NCBI RefSeq assembly: GCF_000421745.1 | Contig: NZ_ATXP01000001.1 | Location: 248,001-312,000 of the forward strand | Origin: Nesterenkonia alba DSM 19423 | GTDB taxonomy: Bacteria; Actinomycetota; Actinomycetes; Actinomycetales; Micrococcaceae | Direction: 5' to 3' | DNA length: 64,000 nucleotides | Part shown: in pieces, positions 42,652 through 53,063 of the stretch | Layout: each line of letters begins with the position of its first letter | How positions within the stretch are numbered: position 1 is the stretch's first letter | Notes under the pieces: generated by a model | The model's input: only the letters and a program-made list of their open reading frames with translations | Database searches by the model: none | Told to the model about the DNA's origin: nothing | Program-made: the position numbers and the translations under genes

Positions 42652-43206
42652 TCAGGGCAGGGCGGGGATCTCCGGGTCACAGGGCAGATCCTCAGCGAAG
42701 ACGCCGGCCCCGGCGGTCTGAGCCTCTTCCCATGCCTGAATGATCTCCGGCAGGAAACGCTCATTGGGTGGGAAGTAAATCGGTGCGCCGTATCCATCAC
42801 GAGCCATCTGCTCGTTGATGAACAGGTCCTCACGGTGCACTGCCGCCAGCAACCGGCCGTAGTGGTCCCGCTGGTCGAGATCGAACTCCAAGCTCACCTG
42901 ATCCCCGGGCTGAATGAGTTGCTCCAGGCGCAGGCTGGACTCCGGACCCAGGCACTCCACCGGCTGGTCGGGATGGACAGACTCGGGGGTGTCGATATTG
43001 AGCAGCCGGACGCGCTCTTCGACACCATCGACGTCGACGACGATCGTATCCCCATCGATGACGCGCACCAGCGTGGCCACCTGGCCATCGCGGTAGTCGC
43101 CCTCAGCCAGAGCCCGGTGCTGTTGCCACCAGCTAGCCGCAGCGGCGGCTACGCACACGACAACCAGCACTGCGGTCCAGACGATGAATCGATTCGGCAC
43201 CTTCAC
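42652..43206 (-). CDS. Membrane-tethered thermonuclease-like (SNase) protein
   Basis: A 184-residue protein: one N-terminal membrane helix (about 8-27), then a staphylococcal-nuclease fold (about 40-165). The catalytic set is intact: ATLVRVIDGDTIVV (Asp), VRLLNIDTPES (Arg, Asp, Glu) and HYGRLLAAV (Arg). It would cleave DNA/RNA outside the membrane in the presence of calcium. GTG 43206 is the start. With the surface nuclease at 38.6 kb this is the second extracytoplasmic nuclease in the window. Confidence 0.88.
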   Translation of the reverse strand: MKVPNRFIVWTAVLVVVCVAAAAASWWQQHRALAEGDYRDGQVATLVRVIDGDTIVVDVDGVEERVRLLNIDTPESVHPDQPVECLGPESSLRLEQLIQPGDQVSLEFDLDQRDHYGRLLAAVHREDLFINEQMARDGYGAPIYFPPNERFLPEIIQAWEEAQTAGAGVFAEDLPCDPEIPALP

Positions 43207-43316
43207 GGCACCGGACTCTACCGCTGGAGTGGGTCACCGAGTGCCGGCTCTCCACAGGTGGAAAACCTCAACTTCCGGTCAGTTTCGCAGGTCAGCCGGG
43301 CCACCGAGGTGAGGAC

Positions 43317-43697
43317 TCAAGCGTTCTGCTTCTTCCACCGCCGAGCGGCGAGGAAGCTGCGCACCCCCAGTGCCACGTAGATCACCAGCACCACCACGGA
43401 GATCAGTGCGGTGACCGCCGGGGCAGTGAAGTCGGCGATCCCGCTGATGATGGGGTGCAGCATCGCCAGGGCCCCGATGACCGCAAGAGCCAGGGCAATG
43501 TGGATACCGACCATGAGATTCTTCAGCGCAATACCGCCGCTGATGAGCAACAAGACCCCGATGATGGCCGGGATCAATGACGTCCACGAGTCGAACGACG
43601 TCACCACGGTAGCAATGAGCCCAATGGCCACGAGCACGCCACCGGTGGCGAAGGTCAGCTTGGGCATCGGGCTGGAGGTGTAGGCCTGCTCGGTCAT
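43317..43697 (-). CDS. Small membrane protein, unknown function
   Basis: A 126-residue protein with about four hydrophobic segments (roughly 17-33, 38-57, 62-82 and 92-115) and a basic C-terminus (RRWKKQNA). I recognise no motif. It lies between the nuclease gene and aceB with a hairpin at 43762-43779 upstream. Unknown; similar small proteins are common in Gram-positives. Confidence 0.7.
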   Translation of the reverse strand: MTEQAYTSSPMPKLTFATGGVLVAIGLIATVVTSFDSWTSLIPAIIGVLLLISGGIALKNLMVGIHIALALAVIGALAMLHPIISGIADFTAPAVTALISVVVLVIYVALGVRSFLAARRWKKQNA

Positions 43698-43761
43698 GGC
43701 ACTCCTGAAAGGTTCGGGGTCACAGCGTCACCCTCCAGTGTACTTCTACACCTCGTAGAAC

Positions 43762-43779
43762 TGCCCAGGTGGCTGGGCA
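43762..43779 (-). terminator. Terminator hairpin after aceB
   Basis: TGCCCAG-GTGG-CTGGGCA (43762-43779) is a perfect 7-bp stem with a 4-base loop, about 50 bases past the aceB stop. Confidence 0.65.
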
Positions 43780-43827
43780 CCTTGCTGAAGGTCCCCTGCC
43801 GACCTCGCCACCGGCGTCGTCGTCAGA

Positions 43828-45429
<1,602 letters not shown>

Positions 45430-45442
45430 CGTGGACGCTCCT

Positions 45443-45573
45443 TTGCATCACGGGGTGCTACGGCTCACTGTCCTTTCTACGGGATCAACCCGGACAGTGG
45501 GTGTGCGTTGCATCACGATATTCGAAGATTTTTCGTGATCGCGAAGAACTGCAGAATTTTTTCCCGAATCGGG
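45443..45573. promoter_or_regulatory. aceB-aceA divergent control region with operator-like repeats
   Basis: TTGCATCACG occurs twice as a direct repeat (45443-45452 and 45508-45517); TTCGTGATCGCGAA (45532-45545) and CCCGAATCGGG (45563-45573) are palindromic. No exact RamB consensus was seen, though the regulator gene lies downstream of aceA. Confidence 0.55.
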
Positions 45574-45670
45574 TGGTGAAGAGGGTTGCGCGGGCCGTTG
45601 ACTGGAGATACGCCCACCGGACAACGAGGTTCGGCCACGGGCACGGTCGACGATTCAAAGGAGACTCACG

Positions 45671-47026
45671 ATGACCGAGACGCTAACCCGCGACTCCGCC
45701 GCCGCTGACGGCACCAGCTTCCAGCCCGAACCCCGGGACGTTTTCGAGGAGAAGGTCCAGGCGCTGCAGCGCAGCTGGGACACCGACCCACGCTGGGCGA
45801 CCACCACCCGCGACTACTCCGCTGAAGATGTCGTCAAACTGCAGGGAACGGTCCAGGAGGCCTACACCCTGGCCGACCGCGGCGCCCGTAAGCTCTGGGA
45901 GCAGTTGACCGAGGAGCACGCCGCCGGTCAGTACACCAACAGCCTCGGGGCGCTCTCTGGAAACCAGGCAGTTCAGTACGTCAAAGCCGGTCTGCGCGCC
46001 ATCTACCTCTCCGGCTGGCAGGTCGCCGGTGACGCCAACCTCTCCGGACACACTTACCCGGACCAGTCCCTCTACCCGGCGAACTCGGTGCCCAACGTCG
46101 TGCGCCGGATCAACAATGCGCTGCTGCGGGCGGATCAGATCGAGTACCTCGAAGGTGTGCGCACGGTGGAGGACTACCTGGTGCCTATCGTCGCCGACGC
46201 AGAGGCCGGTTTCGGTGGACCGCTGAACGCCTACGAGTTGATGAAGCAGATGATTGACGCCGGAGCAGCCGGTGTGCACTGGGAAGACCAGCTGGCCAGT
46301 GAAAAGAAATGCGGTCACCTGGGCGGGAAGGTGCTGGTGCCCACCAGTCAGCACATCCGCACTCTGCAGGCTGCCCGGCTGGCCGCCGATGTGCACAATG
46401 TGCCCAGCGTCATCGTTGCTCGAACTGACGCCGAAGCCGCCACTCTCATCACCTCCGATGTCGACGAGCGGGACAAACCCTTCATCACCGGGGAGCGTAC
46501 CGCTGAAGGGTTCTACAAGGTGCGCAACGGCCTGGAGCCCTGTATCGCCCGGGCCAAGGCCTACGCCCCCTACTCCGACCTGATCTGGATGGAGACCGGC
46601 ACTCCGGACCTCGAGCTGGCCAAACAGTTCGCCGAGGCCGTTAAGGCCGAATACCCGGACCAGATGCTGGCCTACAACTGCTCGCCGTCGTTCAACTGGA
46701 AGAAGCACCTCGACGACGAGACCATCGCCAAGTTCCAGAACGAACTGGGTCAGATGGGCTTCACCTTCCAGTTCATCACCCTGGCCGGATTCCACGCGCT
46801 GAACTACTCGGCCTTCGAGCTGGCCAAGGGCTACTCCGAGGAGCAGATGACCGCTTACGTGGCCCTGCAAGAGAAGGAATTCGCCGCCGAAGCGGATGGC
46901 TACACCTCCACCCGCCACCAGCGCGAAGTCGGCACCGGCTACTTCGACGCCATCTCCACCACCCTGAACCCCGAGTCCTCGACGGTGGCCCTGAAGGGCT
47001 CCACCGAAGAGGGCCAGTTCCACTAG
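45671..47026 (+). CDS. aceA: Isocitrate lyase
   Basis: A 451-residue enzyme that splits isocitrate to succinate and glyoxylate. The catalytic motif KKCGHLGGK sits at about residues 212-220 (Cys about 214), with [19 protein letters not shown] (metal-binding), [15 protein letters not shown] and [13 protein letters not shown]. It starts [14 protein letters not shown] after AAAGGAGACTCACG. It serves growth on acetate and fatty acids with aceB. A small ORF begins ten bases after its stop and a strong terminator follows at 47209. Confidence 0.97.
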   Translation: MTETLTRDSAAADGTSFQPEPRDVFEEKVQALQRSWDTDPRWATTTRDYSAEDVVKLQGTVQEAYTLADRGARKLWEQLTEEHAAGQYTNSLGALSGNQAVQYVKAGLRAIYLSGWQVAGDANLSGHTYPDQSLYPANSVPNVVRRINNALLRADQIEYLEGVRTVEDYLVPIVADAEAGFGGPLNAYELMKQMIDAGAAGVHWEDQLASEKKCGHLGGKVLVPTSQHIRTLQAARLAADVHNVPSVIVARTDAEAATLITSDVDERDKPFITGERTAEGFYKVRNGLEPCIARAKAYAPYSDLIWMETGTPDLELAKQFAEAVKAEYPDQMLAYNCSPSFNWKKHLDDETIAKFQNELGQMGFTFQFITLAGFHALNYSAFELAKGYSEEQMTAYVALQEKEFAAEADGYTSTRHQREVGTGYFDAISTTLNPESSTVALKGSTEEGQFH

Positions 47027-47035
47027 GAGGCCACG

Positions 47036-47200
47036 ATGCCCGCTGCAGAACACACGGGAATCGAACTCAACGGAAAACCCGTGCCCGCCGTCGGATCCCT
47101 CAACCTGCTCAGCTGCGCCCCTGAAGGGGATGAGCCCGTGGAGACGGTTCCGCGCCGCCCCTCGGCCTCGGCGCGCCGCCGGGTCGCATCAGCGGGCTGA
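47036..47200 (+). CDS. Small ORF immediately after aceA, unknown
   Basis: An open frame of 54 codons starts at ATG 47036 with a near-perfect AGGAGG five bases before it (at the aceA stop) and ends TGA at 47198-47200. The peptide (MPAAEHTGIELNGKPVPAVG start, ETVPRRPSASARRR tail) is basic at the end and matches no family I know. The strong ribosome site, the absence of other function for this stretch, and the terminator directly after argue it is translated with aceA. It could also be the remnant of a longer gene. Confidence 0.5.
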   Translation: MPAAEHTGIELNGKPVPAVGSLNLLSCAPEGDEPVETVPRRPSASARRRVASAG

Positions 47201-47208
47201 CTCAGACT

Positions 47209-47256
47209 GCAGGCGGCCGCTCTCCTCACTCGGCCCTCGAGGAGGCGGCCGCCTGC
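47209..47256 (+). terminator. Terminator after aceA and its small ORF
   Basis: GCAGGCGGCCGC (47209-47220) pairs perfectly with GCGGCCGCCTGC (47245-47256), with an inner CTCCT/AGGAG. Confidence 0.85.
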
Positions 47257-47285
47257 TCCTGTCTCACCCGTGGAGGCCATACGGT

Positions 47286-48887
47286 ATGGTTCCTGATATG
47301 CGCTCAACGGAGAGTGCCCCCAGGCAGCCCTGGGCCGGAGGTGATGACCCGCACTCCGGCCCCGCCCGGTTGCGCGTGGTCGAAGAGCCCGACGACGCCG
47401 GCATCGACCTCATCGCCCTGGGTCGCCGTGTCAGACACCTGCGGAAGCAACGCGGTAAGACCCTAGAAGACCTCGCCGGCGAACTGGATACTGTCCCCAG
47501 TCAGCTCTCCCTGCTGGAGAACGGCAAACGTGAACCCAAGCTCTCCCAATTGCGCCAGCTCGCCAGCGCCCTGGGAGTCAGCACCGATGATCTGCTCGGA
47601 GCCGAACCGCCTTCACGCCGTGCCGCACTGGAGATCGAACTGGAGAAGACCCAGCGCGGACCCCTCTACGCGGCGTTGAATCTCCCTCCGGTACGGGTCT
47701 CATCCAGGCTGCCGATGGATGTGCTTGAGTCCATCGTTGCCTTACAGCGCCAGCTCAAAGCCCGGTTGGAGGAACAAGCCGCCACACCGGAGGAAGCTCG
47801 CCGGGCCAACACCGAGCTGCGCGAGGAGATGCGCGCAAAGAACAACTACTACCCGGAAATCGAAGCTGAAGCCGCCGCGATCCTGCAGGCAGTCGGGCAC
47901 GACGCCGGTCCGTTGAGTCACCACATCGCTGCCGATATTGCCGAGTACCTCGGATACACGATCCGCTTTGTGCCCCGACTGCCGCATGAGACCCGCTCGG
48001 TCACCGATGCCAAGCACCGCATCGTCTACCTCACCCAGGGCAGCTCCCGGGACTGGGATGCCCGTAGTGTGCTCCTGCAGGCGCTGGGTCACCAGGTGCT
48101 CGGGCACGCCGAACCCGCCGACTACTCGGAATTTCTCCGGCAGCGGGTGTACACCAACTACTTCGCCGCGGCCCTGTTGATGCCGGAACGGACCGCGGTT
48201 GAATACTTGACCGCAGCGAAGCACGCCAAGGAACTGGCCATTGAGGACCTCCGCGACGCCTTCGCGGTCTCCTACGAATCGGCAGCCCACCGGTTCACCA
48301 ACCTGGCCACCGAGCACCTGGGAATCACCTGCCATTTCCAGAAGGTCCACGAATCCGGAATCATCCACAAGGCCTATGAGAACGACGGCGTCAGTTTCCC
48401 CGCCGACCATTCCGGGGCCATCGAAGGCCAGACTGTCTGCCGGCGGTGGACATCCCGGGAGGTCTTCGACGTCGAGGACAAATTCCGGTCATTCAACCAA
48501 TACACCGACACCCCTGCCGGGACCTACTGGTGTACCGCGCGCACCGAGGCCCACTCCTCAGGGCTGTACTCGCTATCCATCGGGGTGCCGTTTGACCACG
48601 CCAAGTGGTTCCGCGGCCGGGACACCACCGCTCGCTCCCAGTCCCGCTGCCCGGATGACCCCACCTGTTGCCGCCAACCCCCGCAGGACCTGGCCCGCAG
48701 TTGGGAGGGCTACGCTTGGCCGGCGGCTCGGGCCAATACGCACTTATTGGCGGCTATGCCACAGGGCGCCTTCCCCGGCGTGGACTCCACGGAGGTCTAC
48801 GAGTTCCTCGCCGCCCACGCTCCGGTGGATGGTAGTGGCAACGGCAACGGCCGCCGCCCGGGAAACCCGGACGACGGCCGCCGCTGA
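47286..48887 (+). CDS. ramB: RamB/ScfR-family short-chain acyl-responsive transcriptional regulator
   Basis: A 533-residue regulator. Residues about 33-95 form an XRE helix-turn-helix (GRRVRHLRKQRGKTLEDLAG, PSQLSLLENGKREPKLSQL). The middle has an IrrE/ImmA-like domain whose metal motif reads HQVLGH instead of HExxH, so it probably senses rather than cleaves. The C-terminus (about 345-500) is the DUF2083-like ligand domain with Cys clusters (RCPDDPTCCRQPPQDLARSW). In corynebacteria and mycobacteria RamB binds upstream of aceA and aceB; this copy sits beside them. ATG 47286 follows GGAGG; ATG 47298 is an alternative. Confidence 0.9.
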   Translation: MVPDMRSTESAPRQPWAGGDDPHSGPARLRVVEEPDDAGIDLIALGRRVRHLRKQRGKTLEDLAGELDTVPSQLSLLENGKREPKLSQLRQLASALGVSTDDLLGAEPPSRRAALEIELEKTQRGPLYAALNLPPVRVSSRLPMDVLESIVALQRQLKARLEEQAATPEEARRANTELREEMRAKNNYYPEIEAEAAAILQAVGHDAGPLSHHIAADIAEYLGYTIRFVPRLPHETRSVTDAKHRIVYLTQGSSRDWDARSVLLQALGHQVLGHAEPADYSEFLRQRVYTNYFAAALLMPERTAVEYLTAAKHAKELAIEDLRDAFAVSYESAAHRFTNLATEHLGITCHFQKVHESGIIHKAYENDGVSFPADHSGAIEGQTVCRRWTSREVFDVEDKFRSFNQYTDTPAGTYWCTARTEAHSSGLYSLSIGVPFDHAKWFRGRDTTARSQSRCPDDPTCCRQPPQDLARSWEGYAWPAARANTHLLAAMPQGAFPGVDSTEVYEFLAAHAPVDGSGNGNGRRPGNPDDGRR

Positions 48888-48929
48888 AGAGATCAGTGAG
48901 GCCTTCAGCCTCCCTGTATCACGGTGGGA

Positions 48930-49901
48930 TCACTCACCGATGAGTTCGTCGATGAGGTCCTGGTTGTTCTCGGCCCACTCGACAGCACCCTCGGGGCCGT
49001 CGTCGTACTCGTTGACCACCAGGTCCTCGAGCTCGGCGTACTCGTCATCGGTGAGCTCGAAGTTGCTCATCCACTCAGCCACCTCAGGGAACTGTGAGGA
49101 GAACTCAGAGTTTGCCACCAGGTTCAGAGTTTCCTCCTCACCGAAGTGACCTTCCGGGTCCTCCAGGTCCTTTAAGTCCCAGGAGCCGTAGGCCCAGAAG
49201 GGACGCCACAGGGTGACGACGATGTCTTCCTCGTTGCTGATGGCGTTGTCCAGCTCGGAGAGCATCGCAGCGGTGGAGGATTCGATCAGGTCGAACTCAG
49301 CATCCAGACCGTATTCGGGCATCACCGTGCCTTCAGTGGTCTCCATGTGGCCGGCACCGGCTTCGATGCCCACGATCTGGTTGTCGAAAGCGGCCGGGTC
49401 ATCCAGCAGCTCTGGGATGGAGTCGATGTCGGTGTATTCCGGAACCGCCAGGGTCAACACGGCACCTTCGTAGTAAGCACCGAGGTCTTCGAGCTCATCG
49501 CCGTGCTGGTCCATGTAACTCTCGTGCGTGGCTGGCAGCCAGGCGGAGGGGTAGACGTCAATGTCGCCGTCGGCCAGGCCCTGGTACACCGGAGCGGCGT
49601 CGCCGAGGGCTTCGATTTCGACGTCGTAACCCTGCTCCTCCAGGATGTGCTGCCACAGGAAGGTCAGCGAGGAGCCATCGGTCCAACCCTCGATGTAACC
49701 CAGGGTGATGGTGCCCCCATCACCGTCAGCCTCGGCGTCGTCGTCCTCTTCGGCGTCAGTGTCCGTGTCGTCGGTGTCAGTGTCCTCGACGTCGGCGTCG
49801 TCGTCGGGCTCGTCACCGTTGTCATCGGCGCAGGCGGCCAGGGTCAGGCCGAGCATCGAGAAAATGGCGGCGGACTTCAGGAATTTCGATGTGGTCCTCA
49901 T
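48930..49901 (-). CDS. opuAC: Glycine betaine/proline ABC transporter substrate-binding lipoprotein
   Basis: A 323-residue lipoprotein. The lipobox is LGLTLAACADD, followed by an Asp/Glu-rich linker (about 25-50, GDEPDDDADVEDTDTDD). The binding domain (about 55-323) has GYIEGWTDGSSLTFLWQHIL, DIDVYPSAWLPATHESYMDQ and ITLWRPFWAYGSWDL-like segments with Trp residues that build the aromatic cage for betaine. It is the third gene of a minus-strand operon after the ATPase and permease. The ATG at 49901 gives the signal sequence. Confidence 0.9.
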   Translation of the reverse strand: MRTTSKFLKSAAIFSMLGLTLAACADDNGDEPDDDADVEDTDTDDTDTDAEEDDDAEADGDGGTITLGYIEGWTDGSSLTFLWQHILEEQGYDVEIEALGDAAPVYQGLADGDIDVYPSAWLPATHESYMDQHGDELEDLGAYYEGAVLTLAVPEYTDIDSIPELLDDPAAFDNQIVGIEAGAGHMETTEGTVMPEYGLDAEFDLIESSTAAMLSELDNAISNEEDIVVTLWRPFWAYGSWDLKDLEDPEGHFGEEETLNLVANSEFSSQFPEVAEWMSNFELTDDEYAELEDLVVNEYDDGPEGAVEWAENNQDLIDELIGE

Positions 49902-49974
49902 GATTCCTCTGTTCCTTCCTTCACTACTTGGGGTGTACTCATCAAGACCTGCCACCTAGGGCAGGTAAATCTCA

Positions 49975-50952
49975 TCAGGCCGTTTTGGTGGCGGCCGCCT
50001 CGAGGTCGGCCTCTTGCTCGTTCTGCTGCTCCTGGTGCTGGCTGCTTGAGCGGCGGCGCCGGCGCAGACGCGCCAGAGTGCTGCCCTCAGCCGACCCCAG
50101 GGATGCGGTGACCCGGTCCAAGAACACCGCGAGCATCACCACGCAGAGCCCGGCCTCCAGGCCCCGAGCCAGGTCGAGCCGGTTGATGGCTCCGACCACG
50201 ACCCCACCGAGCCCGCCGCCGCCGACGAAGCCGGCGAACACGGCCATCGACAGGGCTAGCATGATGACCTGGTTCACCCCGGCCATGATGGTCTTGGTCG
50301 CCAGGGGCAGCTGGATGCGGAAGAGGATCTGAGTGCTGGTGGAGCCGAAAGCATGGCCGGCCTCCACCACTTCGGAGTCCACCTGACGGATGGCCAGCTC
50401 CGTGAGCCGGACACCCGGGGGGAGCGCGAAAATAATGGTGGCCAGGATCCCGGCGGGCATGCCCAGACCAAACATGAACAGGGTGGGGATTAACCACACC
50501 AGTGCCGGCATGGTCTGCATCAGGTCCAGCACCGGCCGGACCGCCCGTGAGACCGCATGACTCTTCGCCGCCAGGATTCCCAGTGGAATGGCGATGATGA
50601 GCGCGACGACGACGGCGACCGCCACCATCGCCAAGGTCTCCAGGGACTCCTCCCAGAGGTCCACACTGACGATGAACAGCATCAACGGGATCGTCAGCAG
50701 GGAGAGTTTCCAGTCCCGTAGTAGCCAGGCAATTACTGCAAAGATCAGGGTGAGAATTAAAGCGTCCGGGGCGGCGAGGATCCCGGCCAGCCCTTCAGCG
50801 GAGGTTTCGAAGACCACATCCGCCCAGTCGATGAGCAGGCTGAAGGTGTCCTGGAACCAGTTGAACCCGTCTTCCAGCCACTGGCCCACTTCCAGCCGCG
50901 GAATGACAGTGCTTTCAGTCTCCTCGGTGGCGAGCAGTGCTGCAGAGCTCAT
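49975..50952 (-). CDS. opuAB: Glycine betaine/proline ABC transporter permease
   Basis: A 325-residue membrane subunit with about seven helices and the ABC permease EAA loop (EVVEAGHAFGSTSTQILFRIQLP) in the cytoplasmic side. The N-terminus has an extended segment typical of OpuAB/ProW. The start codon overlaps the ATPase stop by four bases (ATGA), ensuring balanced expression. The C-terminus is basic then Gln/Glu-rich. Confidence 0.92.
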   Translation of the reverse strand: MSSAALLATEETESTVIPRLEVGQWLEDGFNWFQDTFSLLIDWADVVFETSAEGLAGILAAPDALILTLIFAVIAWLLRDWKLSLLTIPLMLFIVSVDLWEESLETLAMVAVAVVVALIIAIPLGILAAKSHAVSRAVRPVLDLMQTMPALVWLIPTLFMFGLGMPAGILATIIFALPPGVRLTELAIRQVDSEVVEAGHAFGSTSTQILFRIQLPLATKTIMAGVNQVIMLALSMAVFAGFVGGGGLGGVVVGAINRLDLARGLEAGLCVVMLAVFLDRVTASLGSAEGSTLARLRRRRRSSSQHQEQQNEQEADLEAAATKTA

Positions 50953-52184
50953 ACCTGCACCTCCTCAGGGATCGTCTGGAAATCTCCGGAGGAGGGGTCG
51001 GCCAGGGCGCTGAGCAGGGTCACCCGGGGGATCACGCCCTCCAGGCGTCCGTCACTATCCACCACGGCCACTCCGGCATCGTGCTCGGCGGCTGCGGTGA
51101 GGAGCTCGGCCAGCACAGTCTGCGGGGCTGTGGTCGGCATGGGCCGGATCAGCCCCTCCAAGGTGTCCTTGCCGGTGGCGACCCCTTCGGCGGCGTCGGT
51201 CTCATAGACCACACCCTGGAGCCGCTTGGCCTGGTCCACCACGCACAGGGCGCTGGTCTGGTGCTCACGCATGAGACGATGTGCGGCCCGCGGACCCTGT
51301 TCGGCCCCCAGCAGAGCCACCGGTGGTTCCTTGACGTCCCGTGCGGTGAGTACCCGGGTGCGGTCCACGTCCTGGATGAACTGGGCCACGTAGTCATTGG
51401 CGGGATCGTTGAGGATCTCCTCGGTGGTCCCGTTCTGCACAATCCGGCCGTCACGCATGACCGCGATCCGGTTGCCCAGGCGCATCGCCTCATTGAGATC
51501 GTGGGTGATGAAGACGATCGTCTTCCCCAGCTCTTGTTGTAGCTCCAGCAGCTGGTCCTGCATCTCCTTACGGATCAGCGGGTCCAAGGCAGAGAAGGCC
51601 TCGTCCATGAGCATCAGTTCGGTCTCGGCGGCTAAGGCTCGGGCCAGGCCGACGCGCTGGCGCATCCCGCCGGAGAGCTCGTGGGGGTAGTACCCGGCGT
51701 ATCCGCCGAGCCCCACCAGCTGCAGGGCCTCTTCGGCCTTGGCTTCCCGGTCAGCACGGTTGATTCCGCGGACTTCCAGGGCGTAGGCGGCGTTCTGGCC
51801 CACCGTGCGGTGAGGCAACAGGGCGAAGTGTTGGAAGACCATGGAGATCTTCTCCCGCCGGATGGACCGCAACTGCCGAGGGTTAATTGCGGTGATGTCC
51901 TGGCCGAAAATTTCGACCGCACCCTCAGTGGGCGGTTGAATACCGTTCAGGGTGCGGATAAGCGTGGATTTCCCGGAGCCAGAAAGCCCCATTACCACGA
52001 AAATCTCCCCGGGAGCGACCTCGAAACTAGCGTCGATAACTGCCGCCATACCCTGGGATTTCAGCTCATCCCGGGATGCTCCCTCTTTGAGTTTCTTCAC
52101 TACATGCTGGGGCCGCCGTCCGAATACTTTGTAAACGTTTCGGACGCTGACCGCAGACTCAGGCGTACTCCTGGACTCTGTCAA
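50949..52184 (-). CDS. opuAA: Glycine betaine/proline ABC transporter ATP-binding protein with CBS domains
   Basis: A 411-residue ATPase of the OpuAA/ProV type. Walker A GLSGSGKSTLI, signature LSGGMRQRVGLARAL, Walker B ELMLMDEAFSALDPL and the H-loop VFITHDLNEAM are complete; a C-terminal CBS pair (about 285-400) is the sensor of ionic strength in this class. It begins TTG 52184 after GAGGAG. It is first in the operon (ATPase-permease-binding protein). It powers osmoprotectant uptake. Confidence 0.93.
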   Translation of the reverse strand: MTESRSTPESAVSVRNVYKVFGRRPQHVVKKLKEGASRDELKSQGMAAVIDASFEVAPGEIFVVMGLSGSGKSTLIRTLNGIQPPTEGAVEIFGQDITAINPRQLRSIRREKISMVFQHFALLPHRTVGQNAAYALEVRGINRADREAKAEEALQLVGLGGYAGYYPHELSGGMRQRVGLARALAAETELMLMDEAFSALDPLIRKEMQDQLLELQQELGKTIVFITHDLNEAMRLGNRIAVMRDGRIVQNGTTEEILNDPANDYVAQFIQDVDRTRVLTARDVKEPPVALLGAEQGPRAAHRLMREHQTSALCVVDQAKRLQGVVYETDAAEGVATGKDTLEGLIRPMPTTAPQTVLAELLTAAAEHDAGVAVVDSDGRLEGVIPRVTLLSALADPSSGDFQTIPEEVQV

Positions 52185-52209
52185 CCCTATGGCTCCTCAG
52201 GTGCGTGTG

Positions 52210-52239
52210 TTGGCTCAATACATTACCAGAGCGCATAAA
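52210..52239 (+). promoter_or_regulatory. Candidate promoter of pxpA
   Basis: TTGGCT (52210-52215), 18 bases, CATAAA (52234-52239), about 60 bases ahead of the start codon at 52299. The AT-rich patch around 52225-52255 may also serve the divergent opuA operon. Confidence 0.4.
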
Positions 52240-52298
52240 TATGACTTAGACCACATCTATGCGAAAGATCTGAGCTGTCATCTGAGTACGATGTCGGC

Positions 52299-53060
52299 AT
52301 GGCCACAATTGATCTCAACAGCGACGTCGGTGAGTCTTTCGGCAGTTGGCAGCTTCCTGATGAGCAGATGCTCGACGTCGTCTCCAGCGCCAATATCGCC
52401 TGCGGCTTCCACGCCGGGGATCCGGTGACAATGCACCGCACAGTGGCTCGCGCCGTCGAACAGGGCGTGGCCATCGGAGCCCACGTCGGATACCGCGACC
52501 TCCACGGCTTCGGGCGCCGGGCCATCGCCTACACCGCAGAGGATCTCACCGCCGAGGTGCTGTACCAGATTGCCGCCCTCGACGGCATAGCCCGTACAGC
52601 TGGGACGCGGGTCAGCTACGTCAAACCCCACGGGGCGCTGTACAACACCATCGTCACCGATGCTGAGCAGGCCCGAGCGGTGGTCGACGCCGTCGCCGCC
52701 TATGACCGCGAACTCAGCCTGTTGCTGCTGCCGGGCTCAGAAGCCATGCGGTATGCGCGCTCTGTGGGGTTGCCCGTGGTGGGGGAAGCCTTCGCCGACC
52801 GGGCGTATCACCCCGACGGCACCCTGGTGAGCCGGCGCGAACCCGGCGCGGTGCTCCACGATGTCGATCAGGTCGTGGCCAATATGCTGCGATTCTGCAC
52901 CGACCGAGTTATCATCGCCCGCGACGGCACCGAGGTGCCCACCGAGGCGGCCTCCATCTGCACCCACGGCGACACCCCCGGTGCCGCGCAGATGGCCCAA
53001 GCGCTGCGGGAAGCGCTGACCGCTGCCGGGGTGAAGATTCGGCCCTTCGCCCTCGGCTAG
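52299..53060 (+). CDS. pxpA: 5-oxoprolinase subunit A (LamB/YcsF family)
   Basis: A 253-residue protein. It starts MATIDLNSDVGESFGSW and includes ANIACGFHAGDPVTM and YVKPHGALYN, the metal/active-site segments of PxpA. With PxpB and PxpC it opens 5-oxoproline (pyroglutamate) to glutamate using ATP. The other subunits are in the fused gene at 54480. Its stop codon nearly meets that of the opposed MFS gene (53060/53064). Confidence 0.95.
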   Translation: MATIDLNSDVGESFGSWQLPDEQMLDVVSSANIACGFHAGDPVTMHRTVARAVEQGVAIGAHVGYRDLHGFGRRAIAYTAEDLTAEVLYQIAALDGIARTAGTRVSYVKPHGALYNTIVTDAEQARAVVDAVAAYDRELSLLLLPGSEAMRYARSVGLPVVGEAFADRAYHPDGTLVSRREPGAVLHDVDQVVANMLRFCTDRVIIARDGTEVPTEAASICTHGDTPGAAQMAQALREALTAAGVKIRPFALG

Positions 53061-53063
53061 TCG

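Noticed and set aside
48898-48912. GAGGC/GCCTC hairpin between ramB and opuAC as terminator
   Set aside because: Only a five-base stem; too short to call.
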